Origin: Shewanella loihica PV-4
GTDB lineage: Bacteria > Pseudomonadota > Gammaproteobacteria > Enterobacterales > Shewanellaceae
Assembly (NCBI RefSeq): GCF_000016065.1
Contig: NC_009092.1
Location: forward strand, 4,278,001-4,342,000
Direction: 5' to 3'
Length of the DNA: 64,000 bases
The notes under the pieces were generated by a model. That model did no database searches. It was not told where the DNA came from and saw nothing but the letters and a program-made list of their open reading frames with translations. Shown in pieces: positions 7,833 to 16,382 of this stretch (the first letter of the stretch is position 1; the number at the start of each line of letters is the position of its first letter). A program made the translations under genes and the position numbers.

Positions 7833-9035
7833 TCAATGGGCGTGACGCTCCTGGTGCCAGGTGTCTAGTCGACTCATGTTCATGGCAACTAGCAGTAGGC
7901 TCGCCAGGCCACCCATGACGACGACTACGGCGTAGGGGGCGGTCAGCGAAGTCTGCTGTACCAGACCCGCCAGAATCGAGGCGCCGCTCATCTGAATGAA
8001 GCCAAGCATGGCGGTGGCCGTACCGGCACGCTCACCAAAGCCCGCCAGGGCCATGCTGGTCGCCGGACCAAGTAGCAGGGCGAAACCGATACACAAGAGC
8101 ATCATAGGCAGCATGAAGCCAAAGGCGGCCGCGAGTCCGGTCTGTGGGCCTGCCCACTGCACCGCAAGCTGCAGCAGTGCCGAGACCAACATGGCGCTCA
8201 GGGCGACGATAACGGTAGGGCGATTACCCAGCTTCTGAATCACCACGGGCGCAGCGAAACAGGCGCCGATATTCACCAGGGCATTGAGACCGAACAGGCC
8301 ACTAAAGGTCAGCTCGGACACGCCTATTGTCTCGATAAGCCACACGGGCGAGTAGGATACATAGGCAAGAATCGCCGCCATGCCCGCCATACAGGCAAAG
8401 GCATAAAACATAAAGTGCGGGTCCATCAGCACAGGTTTATAACGCGACCAGCGATAGAGCGGCCCTTCGGTAACCGTGTTGGCCGGACGCGTCTCTGGCA
8501 GACGATAGCCGACGATGATCATTATGATGATGGCGTACAGTGTCATAAACACGAAGGTGGATCGCCAGCCAAATTGCAGCGCCAGCAGGCCGCCCAGAGT
8601 CGGCGCCAGAGCAGGGATCACGCAGATCACACCGTTAAGATAGCTGTAGTAGCGGGCACCCTCTTTAGGAGTGAAACAGTCTCTGACGGCGCTAAAGACC
8701 ACGATAGAGGTTGAGCATGCTGCCAGCCCCTGCAGCACTCGCGCCAGTTGCAGCCATTGAAACTCCATCGCCACCGCAGCCAACAGACTACTAGCGATAT
8801 AGAGCAGCAGGCCCCCCAGGGCTATAGGACGACGACCGTAACGATCCGCCAGCGGGCCGATCAGCACCTGACCGACACCCATGGCAAACAGAAACAGTAC
8901 CAACGTCGACTGCACCTGACTGGCCGACACGGCAAATTCGGCCGCCATCACGGGCATAGAGGGCAGATAGATGTCGATGGCTAATGGGCTCAAGACCACC
9001 ATCAACATGAGTATGGGTAACAGGTTCCGACGCAT
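7833..9035 (-). CDS. Bcr/CflA family MFS drug efflux transporter
   Basis: 400 residues with about 12 hydrophobic segments. The opening L-A-I-D-I-Y-L-P-S-M-P is characteristic of the Bcr/CflA (DHA1) family, and the loop 2-3 motif A reads G-P-L-A-D-R-Y-G-R-R-P-I. Such pumps export drugs such as bicyclomycin, chloramphenicol or sulfonamides using the proton gradient; the substrate here is not predictable. It is divergent from a LysR regulator gene 110 bases away, which is the usual arrangement for a regulator controlling its neighbour. Confidence 0.88.
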   Translation of the reverse strand: MRRNLLPILMLMVVLSPLAIDIYLPSMPVMAAEFAVSASQVQSTLVLFLFAMGVGQVLIGPLADRYGRRPIALGGLLLYIASSLLAAVAMEFQWLQLARVLQGLAACSTSIVVFSAVRDCFTPKEGARYYSYLNGVICVIPALAPTLGGLLALQFGWRSTFVFMTLYAIIIMIIVGYRLPETRPANTVTEGPLYRWSRYKPVLMDPHFMFYAFACMAGMAAILAYVSYSPVWLIETIGVSELTFSGLFGLNALVNIGACFAAPVVIQKLGNRPTVIVALSAMLVSALLQLAVQWAGPQTGLAAAFGFMLPMMLLCIGFALLLGPATSMALAGFGERAGTATAMLGFIQMSGASILAGLVQQTSLTAPYAVVVVMGGLASLLLVAMNMSRLDTWHQERHAH

Positions 9036-9105
9036 ATTTCTCTAATTTTATGTAGGGGTAAAGGTAATGATGCTTATTTTAGACCAGCCAAGTTATGAAC
9101 AGAAA

Positions 9106-9114
9106 TGGTATAAT
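9106..9114 (+). promoter_or_regulatory. extended -10 promoter for the LysR gene
   Basis: TGGTATAAT combines a perfect TATAAT (9109-9114) with the TGn extension; no good -35 is visible at the expected distance. It lies 31 bases before the LysR start in the shared region with the efflux gene, where LysR proteins commonly bind. Confidence 0.5.
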
Positions 9115-9145
9115 TTCAAAAGCTAATTTCCTGTAAGGAATATCT

Positions 9146-10138
9146 ATGAATCTCGACAACTTGGCGCGTATCGACCTCAATCTACTGGTGATGTTGCAGG
9201 TGTTACTGGAGGAGCGCAGCGTAACCCGCGCCGCCAGCCGCCTGCATCTGAGTCAATCTGCCCTGAGCAAGAGCCTCAACCGACTGCGCGATACCCTGGG
9301 GGATCCCCTGTTTATCCGCACCGCCCACGGCCTCAAGCCCACGGCCCACGCCGCCCTGCTGGGCCAGCAGCTGCCTGACATGTTGCAGGGACTCTACCAG
9401 CTGACTCAGCCACCGAGTTTCAATCCCGCCAGCAGCAGGCGTCAGTTCTCCTTCGCCATGGTGGAGAGTGCCTATGAGACGCTGATCCCCTACTTCATCG
9501 GCCCTTTGCTCAACAACGCCCCCAATCTCAGGCTGGACTCCTACCTGTGGACGGAGAAGTCTCTCTCCTCCCTGCAGAAGGGCCAGATAGATTTCGGCAT
9601 CACGGGCAGAGACATCAACCCACAGTCGGATCTCATCATCGACAGGCTGCCAGAAGGGATCGCTCACCAGACACTGTTTACCGATCATCAGGTCTGCCTG
9701 GTGCGCCAAGGCCACCCCATGCTGCCGGCCATTCGTAATCATCAATGGGATCTCGACATCTATCTGGAGATGTCCCATGTGCAGGTACGCTGCGAGGGCA
9801 ACGAGTGGTGGGCGCTGGACTATTTCCTGGCGAAATCGGGACAGAGACGTCACCTGAGCACCACAGTGCCCGACTTCTATGGCGCCGCCAGCGTCTGCGC
9901 CCATAGCGATCTTATCTTTACCCTGCCCTCCAGCTTCGCCGCCCACGCCCGCAAGCTCTATGCCTTGGAGGAGCTGCCGCTGCCGTTCGACTTCCACTCC
10001 CTGGCCTATGTACTGCTGTGGCACGAACGCAACGATGACGAACCCGGGCATAAGTGGATCCGCGAGACCATCTGCAAGCGTGTCGCCCAGGCGGTCAACC
10101 AGCCCGAAGATGCGTTATCTGCATCCGGTTCAGCTTAG
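9146..10138 (+). CDS. LysR family transcriptional regulator
   Basis: 330 residues. The N-terminal winged helix (about 8-65) has the LysR pattern S-V-T-R-A-A-S-R-L-H-L-S-Q-S-A-L-S-K-S-L, followed by L-G-D-P-L-F-I-R-T. The rest is the periplasmic-binding-like effector domain. ATG at 9146 has AAGGAA eight bases upstream. It is divergent from the Bcr/CflA pump and most likely controls it; the effector is unknown. Confidence 0.88.
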   Translation: MNLDNLARIDLNLLVMLQVLLEERSVTRAASRLHLSQSALSKSLNRLRDTLGDPLFIRTAHGLKPTAHAALLGQQLPDMLQGLYQLTQPPSFNPASSRRQFSFAMVESAYETLIPYFIGPLLNNAPNLRLDSYLWTEKSLSSLQKGQIDFGITGRDINPQSDLIIDRLPEGIAHQTLFTDHQVCLVRQGHPMLPAIRNHQWDLDIYLEMSHVQVRCEGNEWWALDYFLAKSGQRRHLSTTVPDFYGAASVCAHSDLIFTLPSSFAAHARKLYALEELPLPFDFHSLAYVLLWHERNDDEPGHKWIRETICKRVAQAVNQPEDALSASGSA

Positions 10139-10279
10139 GTTAACCTTATGGCGGTTAAGATAAGTTTCTGCCACCACCGAGACATTTGGTAACAGTTTAC
10201 GAAGAAGATTAAACGAATTTAACGTGATCTCGTGGGGCGAATATGGGCACAATCGAGCCATCGCCATGAAGGAGAAACT

Positions 10280-10630
10280 ATGATTTATCATCAATTTCAA
10301 CAGACGCCTTTCCAGCATAGGTTCTCGGGCACTAAAGGCTGGATGGCCTTCGCTATCGGTTTAGTTGTGATGACATTGGTCTTGCTAGCGCTTCCCTTTG
10401 TCATTCTTGTCGGCGCCTTAAGCTTCATCATCCTGAGCCTGTTTGGCCGGGTCTTTCTTAAGCGCCAGCTGGCCAAGTTCCGCCAGCAGGGGAATGCCGC
10501 CTTCGGCGGACAGACGCAAGGTTTTGACCAAAAGGGGTTTTCGTCGCGGCCGTTTGAGACCGCTTCGCCCTTTGGCAAGGCCCAAGCCCCACGTCAGGGT
10601 CGCACCTTCGAGCACGACCCTAACGAATAA
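10280..10630 (+). CDS. small two-helix membrane protein, unknown function
   Basis: 116 residues from the ATG at 10280, preceded by a strong AAGGAG site; the open frame extends upstream but without support. Residues about 20-58 are hydrophobic and can form two membrane helices with a short turn. The remaining C-terminal half is soluble, basic, rich in Gly, Gln and Phe, with G-F-D-Q-K-G-F and F-E-T-A-S-P-F repeats of aromatic residues. I do not recognise the family. Its 3' end overlaps the convergent DUF885-like gene by 11 bases. Confidence 0.65.
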   Translation: MIYHQFQQTPFQHRFSGTKGWMAFAIGLVVMTLVLLALPFVILVGALSFIILSLFGRVFLKRQLAKFRQQGNAAFGGQTQGFDQKGFSSRPFETASPFGKAQAPRQGRTFEHDPNE

Positions 10631-11903
10631 TCCCACTCGCCGCCCTTGGCCTTGCTAGCAGGGCGGCAAACACTTCCCAGGCCTGTGCGTTATCACGGAC
10701 CTGATTCGTAACATATTCCCCGACGCTCGCCTCACCATGGTGATAGTTGAGTACATAGCTACGATTAGCCTGATAGAAACGCACCCGCTGCGCCGCCTTT
10801 TCTGGGGTGTAGAGGGCAAATTCCACCAGTAAGCGCGCCGCCTCATCAGCCTGAATCTCGCCGTCGATCAATTGCCTGCACACCAAGGTATCCAGATTAG
10901 CCAGGGCTTTGTAGGTCACCATCACCTCATGATAATGCTGCAGATCGCCCGCTATCCCCGCCATGGGCATCAACACCCGCTGCTCGAAATCGATTCTCTC
11001 CTCCTTGGTCATCAGCAGCGATAGGCCATAGTTGGCGCTGCCCTCGGAGAGAAACGAGATGGGACTATAGAGGGGATAGATGGCATATTCCCACCAGCCA
11101 AGCCCCTTCACCAGTTCATGTTCCTGCAGCAGGTTAAACACGTGATGGCCTGGATAGCCCTCGTGACTGGCCAGCTCCAGGGCGCGATCAAGGTGCAGAG
11201 GATGGTCTTGATTGAGCTGGATCAGGCTGGCGTAATCCCCCTGATACCAGTTATAGGCGGTCCAGATCTGATCTTTAACGAACTCGACCCTGAACTGCTC
11301 CCCTTCTGGCAGGGCAAGATGACGCTTTGTCAGCAACCTCGCCTGCTCCACCGCGGCGGTAAACACCTGAGGCACTCTGTCGGCCGGCACGATAAACTGG
11401 CTCCGGTAGGTGTCAAACCGCTTAGTCAGACTCCCCTCTCCGGGCAGCAGGCTATCGATTCGTGCGAGCACCTCACTGAAGTCACTCAGATTCAGTTTGG
11501 GCGCCTGGGTATCGTAGAGTAGCCGCGACTCGACATCGAAACTAAACTCCTGACCCATCAGGCGCTTCAGGTAAGCCGCCACAGCGCCGAGTTGCTTACT
11601 CAGGAAGCCATGACGATCCCTAAGGAACTGACAGGACAGGTCCTTACCGGCATTGGCCAGCTGATTCACCAGTGAAGCGCAGCGCGAAGCCAGCTCTGGA
11701 AGGGGCAGCATTGAGGCTTCGGCCTGCCACTGGGCGGGACCGTAATAGGCATCCACATAGAGAGGCTCATGATGGCCTATGGCCAACACCAGCTTAACGT
11801 ATTCTGCGGCGTGTTGGTTGAGAGTGTCGTTGTGCTCGGCGCACTGCGTCAAACAAGGTGTCTGCTGGCAGAGATGGCAGCGAATAGGTTGGATTTGTGA
11901 CAA
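10620..11903 (-). CDS. DUF885-like putative metallo-hydrolase
   Basis: About 427 residues. The family hallmark H-E-G-Y-P-G-H-H (compare HExxxGHH of DUF885 proteins, which resemble zinc peptidases) lies in the second half, followed about 40 residues later by F-L-S-E-G-S-A-N-Y-G, which could give a further acidic ligand. Unlike most DUF885 proteins it has no signal peptide and begins with a cysteine cluster C-H-L-C / C-L-T-Q-C. I favour the TTG at 11903 because GGAG lies seven bases upstream; the ATG at 11939 is open but has no ribosome site. Function is unproven. Confidence 0.6.
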   Translation of the reverse strand: MSQIQPIRCHLCQQTPCLTQCAEHNDTLNQHAAEYVKLVLAIGHHEPLYVDAYYGPAQWQAEASMLPLPELASRCASLVNQLANAGKDLSCQFLRDRHGFLSKQLGAVAAYLKRLMGQEFSFDVESRLLYDTQAPKLNLSDFSEVLARIDSLLPGEGSLTKRFDTYRSQFIVPADRVPQVFTAAVEQARLLTKRHLALPEGEQFRVEFVKDQIWTAYNWYQGDYASLIQLNQDHPLHLDRALELASHEGYPGHHVFNLLQEHELVKGLGWWEYAIYPLYSPISFLSEGSANYGLSLLMTKEERIDFEQRVLMPMAGIAGDLQHYHEVMVTYKALANLDTLVCRQLIDGEIQADEAARLLVEFALYTPEKAAQRVRFYQANRSYVLNYHHGEASVGEYVTNQVRDNAQAWEVFAALLARPRAASGIIR

Positions 11904-11979
11904 GGCGACTCCACACCGGCTGAGAACAGAGGCGCACATTTAGCCACAAATGGATATTGTATGCAATGATTGTTAGCTA

Positions 11980-13398
11980 TTAGGCGGGATCGCTCAGCAG
12001 CTCCCGTGCGCGCTGCAGGGCTCTCTGCTCCTCGGCGTCTTGGGTGACACTCAGGACCTTATCGATCTGCAGAGACAGCGACTCCCACAGTGGGGCTATC
12101 ACCTCACGTTCGCGTTCATTGCCACGCTGGCGCGCCATCCTCAGCAGCGCCGCCGAGCCCACCACGTCGATGCGTCCCAATATGCCGTCGGCCAGGGCGA
12201 TGCTCAGCTCTATCATGGCCGGCACGCTGTGGCCATATTTCACCGCCTCTCTCAGGTAGCGCTCCGCCAGAGAGAAGTCATTGCCCAGGGCATTCTCGTT
12301 GTTGAGCATCTGCTGGGCACAGTGCAGCATGGCATCGAGTTGTCCCTGCTCGGCGGCCTCGGCCATCCACTGCTCGCTGGCCAGGGGATCGGCCTCACAG
12401 CCCTCGCCCCGCGCCAACATGAGCGCCAGGTGATACTGGGCATGGGGGAATCCGGCCTGAGCGGCACTGGAGATATAGTGAAACGCCTGGGCATAGTTGG
12501 CCTGCTGATAGTAGAGCACGCCGAGGTTAGCCATGGCTTCCGACTGCTCGCGATCCGCCGCCGCCTGCAGGTAACGATAGGCTAGCTGAGTATCTATGCT
12601 GATCTGCTCACTACCGACCAAATAGAAATAGCCCAGCAGGGCCATGGCATTCACTACCCCGGCCTTGGCCGCGGCTATGATGGCACTCTCGCCCGCCGCC
12701 ACGTCCGCCTTGCCAGCATAGCCGTGCAGCAGGCTGACGCCGTGTTCATATTTCGCCTCGGGCAGATGGGGCGCCGCTAGGGCAAACCAGTGGGCCGCCT
12801 GCTTGAAGTTGGCCTCGCTCTGAGGGTCAAGCTCTTGCTCCGCCTCGTCATGCAGGGCTTGCTCCTGCTCCTTCTGCATCAGGGCGCGGGTCTTGAGCGA
12901 CATGCCCACCAGATACTGCGCCTGAGGATCGTTTTCCATCACGGCACGATAACAGAGATCCCGCCCGGCGAAGGCATCGAAAGGCTCGAAGCGATACTCG
13001 GGGGCAGGCTCATTGCAGAGCAGCGGATAGAGATCTTCCACCAGCTTGACCAGACGTTCGATAGCCTTCTCGGCCAGCTGCTCGAGCGCCTCGGCGGTGA
13101 GGTGATATTTCTCGGGATGGGCCCCACGGTTGCCGTCGCTGCGCAGCCTGTGCAAGGCGCGGGTCAGACGCACGTTGATCACCCGCTGACGGTTGAGCAG
13201 TTCGATTCGGTCGTAGAGGTTGGGGCTGTCGAAGACCAGCTGCTGGGAGGCCGCCAGCTTATCGGTCAATCTATGGGTGAAGCTACGCACGTGCAGCAGT
13301 GCCTGGGTCGGCACGTCACGCACATAGCTCTTGGCCACACGGTAGTCTTCACCCAGGTCGTGCGAAAATTGGCTAACCAGTTCGATATCGCTGAGCAA
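11980..13398 (-). CDS. DUF4145-type N-terminus with Sel1-like repeats
   Basis: 472 residues, cytoplasmic. The N-terminal 130 residues resemble DUF4145/RiPL-type helical domains that occur in defence and nuclease proteins (the pattern L-L-N-R-Q-R-V-I-N ... H-R-L-R-S-D-G-N-R-G-A-H). From about residue 195 onward there are at least five Sel1 (SLR) repeats, e.g. A-M-A-N-L-G-V-L-Y-Y and A-Q-Y-H-L-A-L-M-L-A-R-G-E-G, which usually make protein-binding solenoids. TTG start with GGAG eight bases upstream. It lies 48 bases after a YciC-like gene on the same strand, so both may share a transcript. Function unknown. Confidence 0.65.
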   Translation of the reverse strand: MLSDIELVSQFSHDLGEDYRVAKSYVRDVPTQALLHVRSFTHRLTDKLAASQQLVFDSPNLYDRIELLNRQRVINVRLTRALHRLRSDGNRGAHPEKYHLTAEALEQLAEKAIERLVKLVEDLYPLLCNEPAPEYRFEPFDAFAGRDLCYRAVMENDPQAQYLVGMSLKTRALMQKEQEQALHDEAEQELDPQSEANFKQAAHWFALAAPHLPEAKYEHGVSLLHGYAGKADVAAGESAIIAAAKAGVVNAMALLGYFYLVGSEQISIDTQLAYRYLQAAADREQSEAMANLGVLYYQQANYAQAFHYISSAAQAGFPHAQYHLALMLARGEGCEADPLASEQWMAEAAEQGQLDAMLHCAQQMLNNENALGNDFSLAERYLREAVKYGHSVPAMIELSIALADGILGRIDVVGSAALLRMARQRGNEREREVIAPLWESLSLQIDKVLSVTQDAEEQRALQRARELLSDPA

Positions 13399-13446
13399 GG
13401 TGAGGACTCCGTCTGTGCTGTATTTAAAAGGCGCTGCTCTTTAGGA

Positions 13447-14160
13447 TCACACCTGCTCGTCTATGCTGGGACGCGACACCATGTAGAGGCGGAACAGGGC
13501 TACGTTGACGAACAGGCCGAAGAAGGCCACCAACACCTCGACCACTAACACCAGCGGGAAGCCTACGGATTGTGCCAGGCTAGACAGGGTGCCGCCGATA
13601 AGCGACAGCGGAATATAGAGCATGAGTACCAGCAGGGTCTTAAAGGCGATAGGACCACTAAACTTGAAGCTACCCTTGATCGCTTCCAGCGGCGTCAGAC
13701 GCTCGACCACCACCATGAAGTTCACATAGGCCAGGCGAGCGAACACATAGATGCTGATCACCAGACCCACCAGCCAGATAGGACCAAAGGCGGCAAACAG
13801 CATCACAGGAGCCAGAATAGCCAGGCCAGAGAAGACACCGGCCAGCAGCAGCGGCGGCACGAAACTCAGGCTGGTCTTGAGCAGTATGCCGGTCGACGGC
13901 TCATGCCCATGGGATCTCACCTCCATAAACAGCGTCAGGGCGGCGATAAGCAGTGAAAAGACCAACAAGAGCACCATCATAGCGATCATGTGGGGCACGC
14001 CAAACTGGGGATTCTCCAGATCTGCGCTATTGATCTCCATGCCTAACCACATCTGAATCCCCACCTGTAGGAATAAGATAGGCACGGTAAGTGCGGCTAA
14101 CTGGCGGATATGGTTACGAAAGAAGTTATAAGCTTCGGTCAAAATCGCTGATAATGACAT
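13447..14160 (-). CDS. YciC-like (UPF0259-type) inner-membrane protein
   Basis: 237 residues with about six hydrophobic segments and a T-P-L-E-A-I-K-G-S-F motif in a cytoplasmic loop, as in the YciC/UPF0259 family of poorly characterised inner-membrane proteins. Start chosen at 14160, where GGAAAG precedes the ATG; a start at 14172 is four residues longer and also possible. Upstream reading to 14238 is unlikely. The Sel1 protein gene follows on the same strand. Confidence 0.65.
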   Translation of the reverse strand: MSLSAILTEAYNFFRNHIRQLAALTVPILFLQVGIQMWLGMEINSADLENPQFGVPHMIAMMVLLLVFSLLIAALTLFMEVRSHGHEPSTGILLKTSLSFVPPLLLAGVFSGLAILAPVMLFAAFGPIWLVGLVISIYVFARLAYVNFMVVVERLTPLEAIKGSFKFSGPIAFKTLLVLMLYIPLSLIGGTLSSLAQSVGFPLVLVVEVLVAFFGLFVNVALFRLYMVSRPSIDEQV

Positions 14161-14325
14161 GTGACTTTCCATTAGATAGATATAAACCAACTTGTGAGTG
14201 CGACAGGATACCGAAATTTCGCCGCCAATGCACAACACATGTCTAAAAATAGATACAAACTTGTTGCCAGGCTAGGCTAGAATAGGTCGCCTATCTAGCA
14301 CTTAATCACCATGGGATGGCGATTC

Positions 14326-14844
14326 ATGAAATTATCCACTATCAGCGCGGTTATCTTAGGCTCATTACTGCTCAGCAGCCCGGCATCGGCCGGCTGGTTT
14401 GACGACCTCACCAAGAAAGAAGAGGCGCCTCAGGTCGCCACCCAGACTCAAAACAACGATCTCGTTGGCACTGTGATGTCTCAGCTCGGTCTCAACCAGA
14501 CCCAGGCGGAAGGTGGACTGGGTAGCCTGCTATCGCTGGCGAAGACGACCCTCGGCGGCGACAGCTTCGGCCCTATCGCCGAGGCGATTCCTGGCATAGA
14601 TGGCCTGCTCTCGGCGGCGCCGCAGCTCGACAGCGACTCTGGCATGTCGGGCCTACTCTCTAAGGCGGGCGATCTCGGCAGCTCGCTACAGGGTGGCGCC
14701 CAGGTTTATGATTCTTTTGAGAAGCTTGGCATCTCCAAGGAACTGGCTAAGCCTATGGTCGATATCGTTAAGGGGTACCTCGACGCCAACGCCGGCGCCG
14801 GTACCACAGATCTGCTGATGCAGGGGCTGGGCGCTCTGCTCTAA
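14326..14844 (+). CDS. DUF2780 family secreted protein (VcgC/VcgE-like)
   Basis: 172 residues. A signal peptide (M-K-L-S-T-I-S ... S-S-P-A-S-A) is followed by a G-W-F-D-D-L start of the mature part and a region dominated by Gly, Leu, Ser and Ala with repeated G-L-L-S / G-S-L-L-S-L segments. This composition and length match DUF2780, a family noted in Vibrio and Shewanella with unknown function. The ribosome site is weak (GGATGG). A hairpin terminator follows directly. Confidence 0.65.
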   Translation: MKLSTISAVILGSLLLSSPASAGWFDDLTKKEEAPQVATQTQNNDLVGTVMSQLGLNQTQAEGGLGSLLSLAKTTLGGDSFGPIAEAIPGIDGLLSAAPQLDSDSGMSGLLSKAGDLGSSLQGGAQVYDSFEKLGISKELAKPMVDIVKGYLDANAGAGTTDLLMQGLGALL

Positions 14845-14856
14845 AGCCTCGATGAA

Positions 14857-14894
14857 ACAGAGTTCATCTATACAAGATGAACTCTGTCCTTTCC
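14857..14894 (+). terminator. intrinsic terminator after the DUF2780 gene
   Basis: A 13-bp perfect stem ACAGAGTTCATCT / AGATGAACTCTGT with a five-base loop, followed by CCTTTCCT. The T run is interrupted, so strength is uncertain, but position and stem length fit a terminator. Confidence 0.65.
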
Positions 14895-14935
14895 TGGGAC
14901 TCTAACTTCTACCCAAGTCTTGAAAGGTATGCGCG

Positions 14936-15388
14936 ATGATCGCCAAGCTAAAGCAATTTCTCACCGCCCAGACACATGCAGAATCTCCCGAGGAGAAGGC
15001 CAAACACTTGCAGTTGGCCGCCGCCTGTCTGCTGCTGGAAGTGGTCTACGCCGATCAGACCTTAGATGATCAGGAAGCCGCGCTGCTGCCTGAGCTGCTG
15101 ACCTCGGCGCTATCGCTGAGCATGCAGGAGGCTCAGGCGCTAATTGCCGAGGCCAGGCAGGTGCAGGGCAACGCCACCTCACTGTTTGAATTTACCAAAG
15201 AGATCAACGACCAGTGCACGCTGGAGCAGAAACAGCAGCTGATCCTCGCCATGTGGACCCTAGCCTACGCCGATGGCAACCTGTGCCGCTATGAAGATCA
15301 GATCATCCGCCGCACCGCCGAACTCCTCTACCTCAAGCACAGCGAACTGATTCAACTGAGAAACGCAGCCATCAACAAGACGCGCTAG
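14936..15388 (+). CDS. TerB-like helical protein
   Basis: 150 residues, all helical, with two copies of an acidic motif V-Y-A-D-Q-T-L-D-D-Q-E and A-Y-A-D-G-N-L-C-R-Y-E-D. This pairing is the metal-binding signature of the TerB fold (family first named from tellurite resistance). Many TerB-like proteins stand alone in proteobacterial genomes with no proven role, and no ter operon is adjacent. ATG at 14936 is preceded by GAAAGG. Confidence 0.75.
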   Translation: MIAKLKQFLTAQTHAESPEEKAKHLQLAAACLLLEVVYADQTLDDQEAALLPELLTSALSLSMQEAQALIAEARQVQGNATSLFEFTKEINDQCTLEQKQQLILAMWTLAYADGNLCRYEDQIIRRTAELLYLKHSELIQLRNAAINKTR

Positions 15389-15420
15389 GAGTGCCGACTC
15401 GCAATCTCAGCACCCAGCTT

Positions 15421-15518
15421 TCAAACTCGCTCTCAAACTCGCTCTCAAACTCGCTCTCAAAAGCTAAGGCTTCACAAACTAAAGCTTCACAACTAAGGCT
15501 TCACAACTTAGGCTTCAC
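15421..15518. repeat. two adjacent short tandem repeat arrays
   Basis: Three perfect copies of TCAAACTCGCTC (15421-15456) are followed by four 14-15-base units of the form AACTAAGGCTTCAC (15461-15518). The last unit (15505-15518) overlaps the C-terminal codons and stop of the minus-strand methyltransferase gene; the others lie beyond its stop. The pattern suggests local slippage duplication. Confidence 0.85.
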
Positions 15519-16271
15519 AAACATAAGCACGTATCTGCTGGTCTTGCCGCGCACCGCCTCATCGAAGGCCGACAGCGTCAGCTTATCCTCAGGGTTTTCT
15601 AGCACAGCCAGGCTCCCTTGCAGCTTAAATCCGGCCGCCTCCATGGCGTCCACCACATGACGCTTGGCCAGGCGGTGCAGCTCATGAGCCGTGTCGGTGT
15701 CACTTTCCGGTGCCGCGTCGTGATCGATTATCGCCACGATACCGCCGGGTTTCAGGCTGGTAAACATCTGCTGCAATAGCCTTTCCCTGTCGATGGCCGG
15801 CCAACCTGGTTCGTGATAATAGGTGTCGTGGAAGCCCAGAATGAAGAAGATGCGGTCAAAGCTCGCCGCGGGTAGTTGCAGCTCGTCGGCTTCGCTGATA
15901 ATCACTTCGGCATTGGGCAGACGCTCTTGATAGTGGCGCTCGGCCAGATCTTCCTTGGCAAAGGGCAGATAGGCCTGATTATTGTGTACCAATACACTGC
16001 CCTGCTCCCCCACCACACGGGCCAGTAGCTCGCTGTAGTAGCCACCACCGGAGAAGAGATCGAGCACTCTCTGCCCAGGCGCCACCTCGAAGAAGTTCAA
16101 GATGGCTTCTGGATGTCGGCTCCCGTCCCGCGCCTTGTCCCTTTCTAGCCTAGCCTCATGATGCACAGCTGCTTCAATTGCCTTCGCGGTATCCTCGGCA
16201 ATCACTTGCCCTGCCATGCTTAGCATTACGCCTCCTACAAAGTAACTAAATAATCGACTCGAAATATTCAC
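15501..16271 (-). CDS. exported SAM-dependent methyltransferase-like protein (COG4798 type)
   Basis: 256 residues from a GTG at 16271. The N-terminal region N-I-S-S-R-L-F-S-Y-F then a hydrophobic stretch to Q-V-I-A looks like a signal peptide, so this is probably one of the predicted periplasmic methyltransferases. Motif I is V-L-D-L-F-S-G-G-G-Y-Y-S-E-L, and I-L-G-F-H-D-T-Y-Y-H is typical of this family. A frame-open ATG at 16316 would hide the signal peptide. A methyl donor in the periplasm is not known, so catalysis is doubtful. The last codons lie in the tandem repeat described separately. Confidence 0.72.
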   Translation of the reverse strand: MNISSRLFSYFVGGVMLSMAGQVIAEDTAKAIEAAVHHEARLERDKARDGSRHPEAILNFFEVAPGQRVLDLFSGGGYYSELLARVVGEQGSVLVHNNQAYLPFAKEDLAERHYQERLPNAEVIISEADELQLPAASFDRIFFILGFHDTYYHEPGWPAIDRERLLQQMFTSLKPGGIVAIIDHDAAPESDTDTAHELHRLAKRHVVDAMEAAGFKLQGSLAVLENPEDKLTLSAFDEAVRGKTSRYVLMFVKPKL

Positions 16272-16382
16272 TATGCCCTCATAGTCATTTAACGACAGAT
16301 AGCCAAGGGTACACATTTCTCATCGGATAGAGGTTACAAATTTGTAATCAAACGTATCCTATGCAGGACATCAATCTACTTA

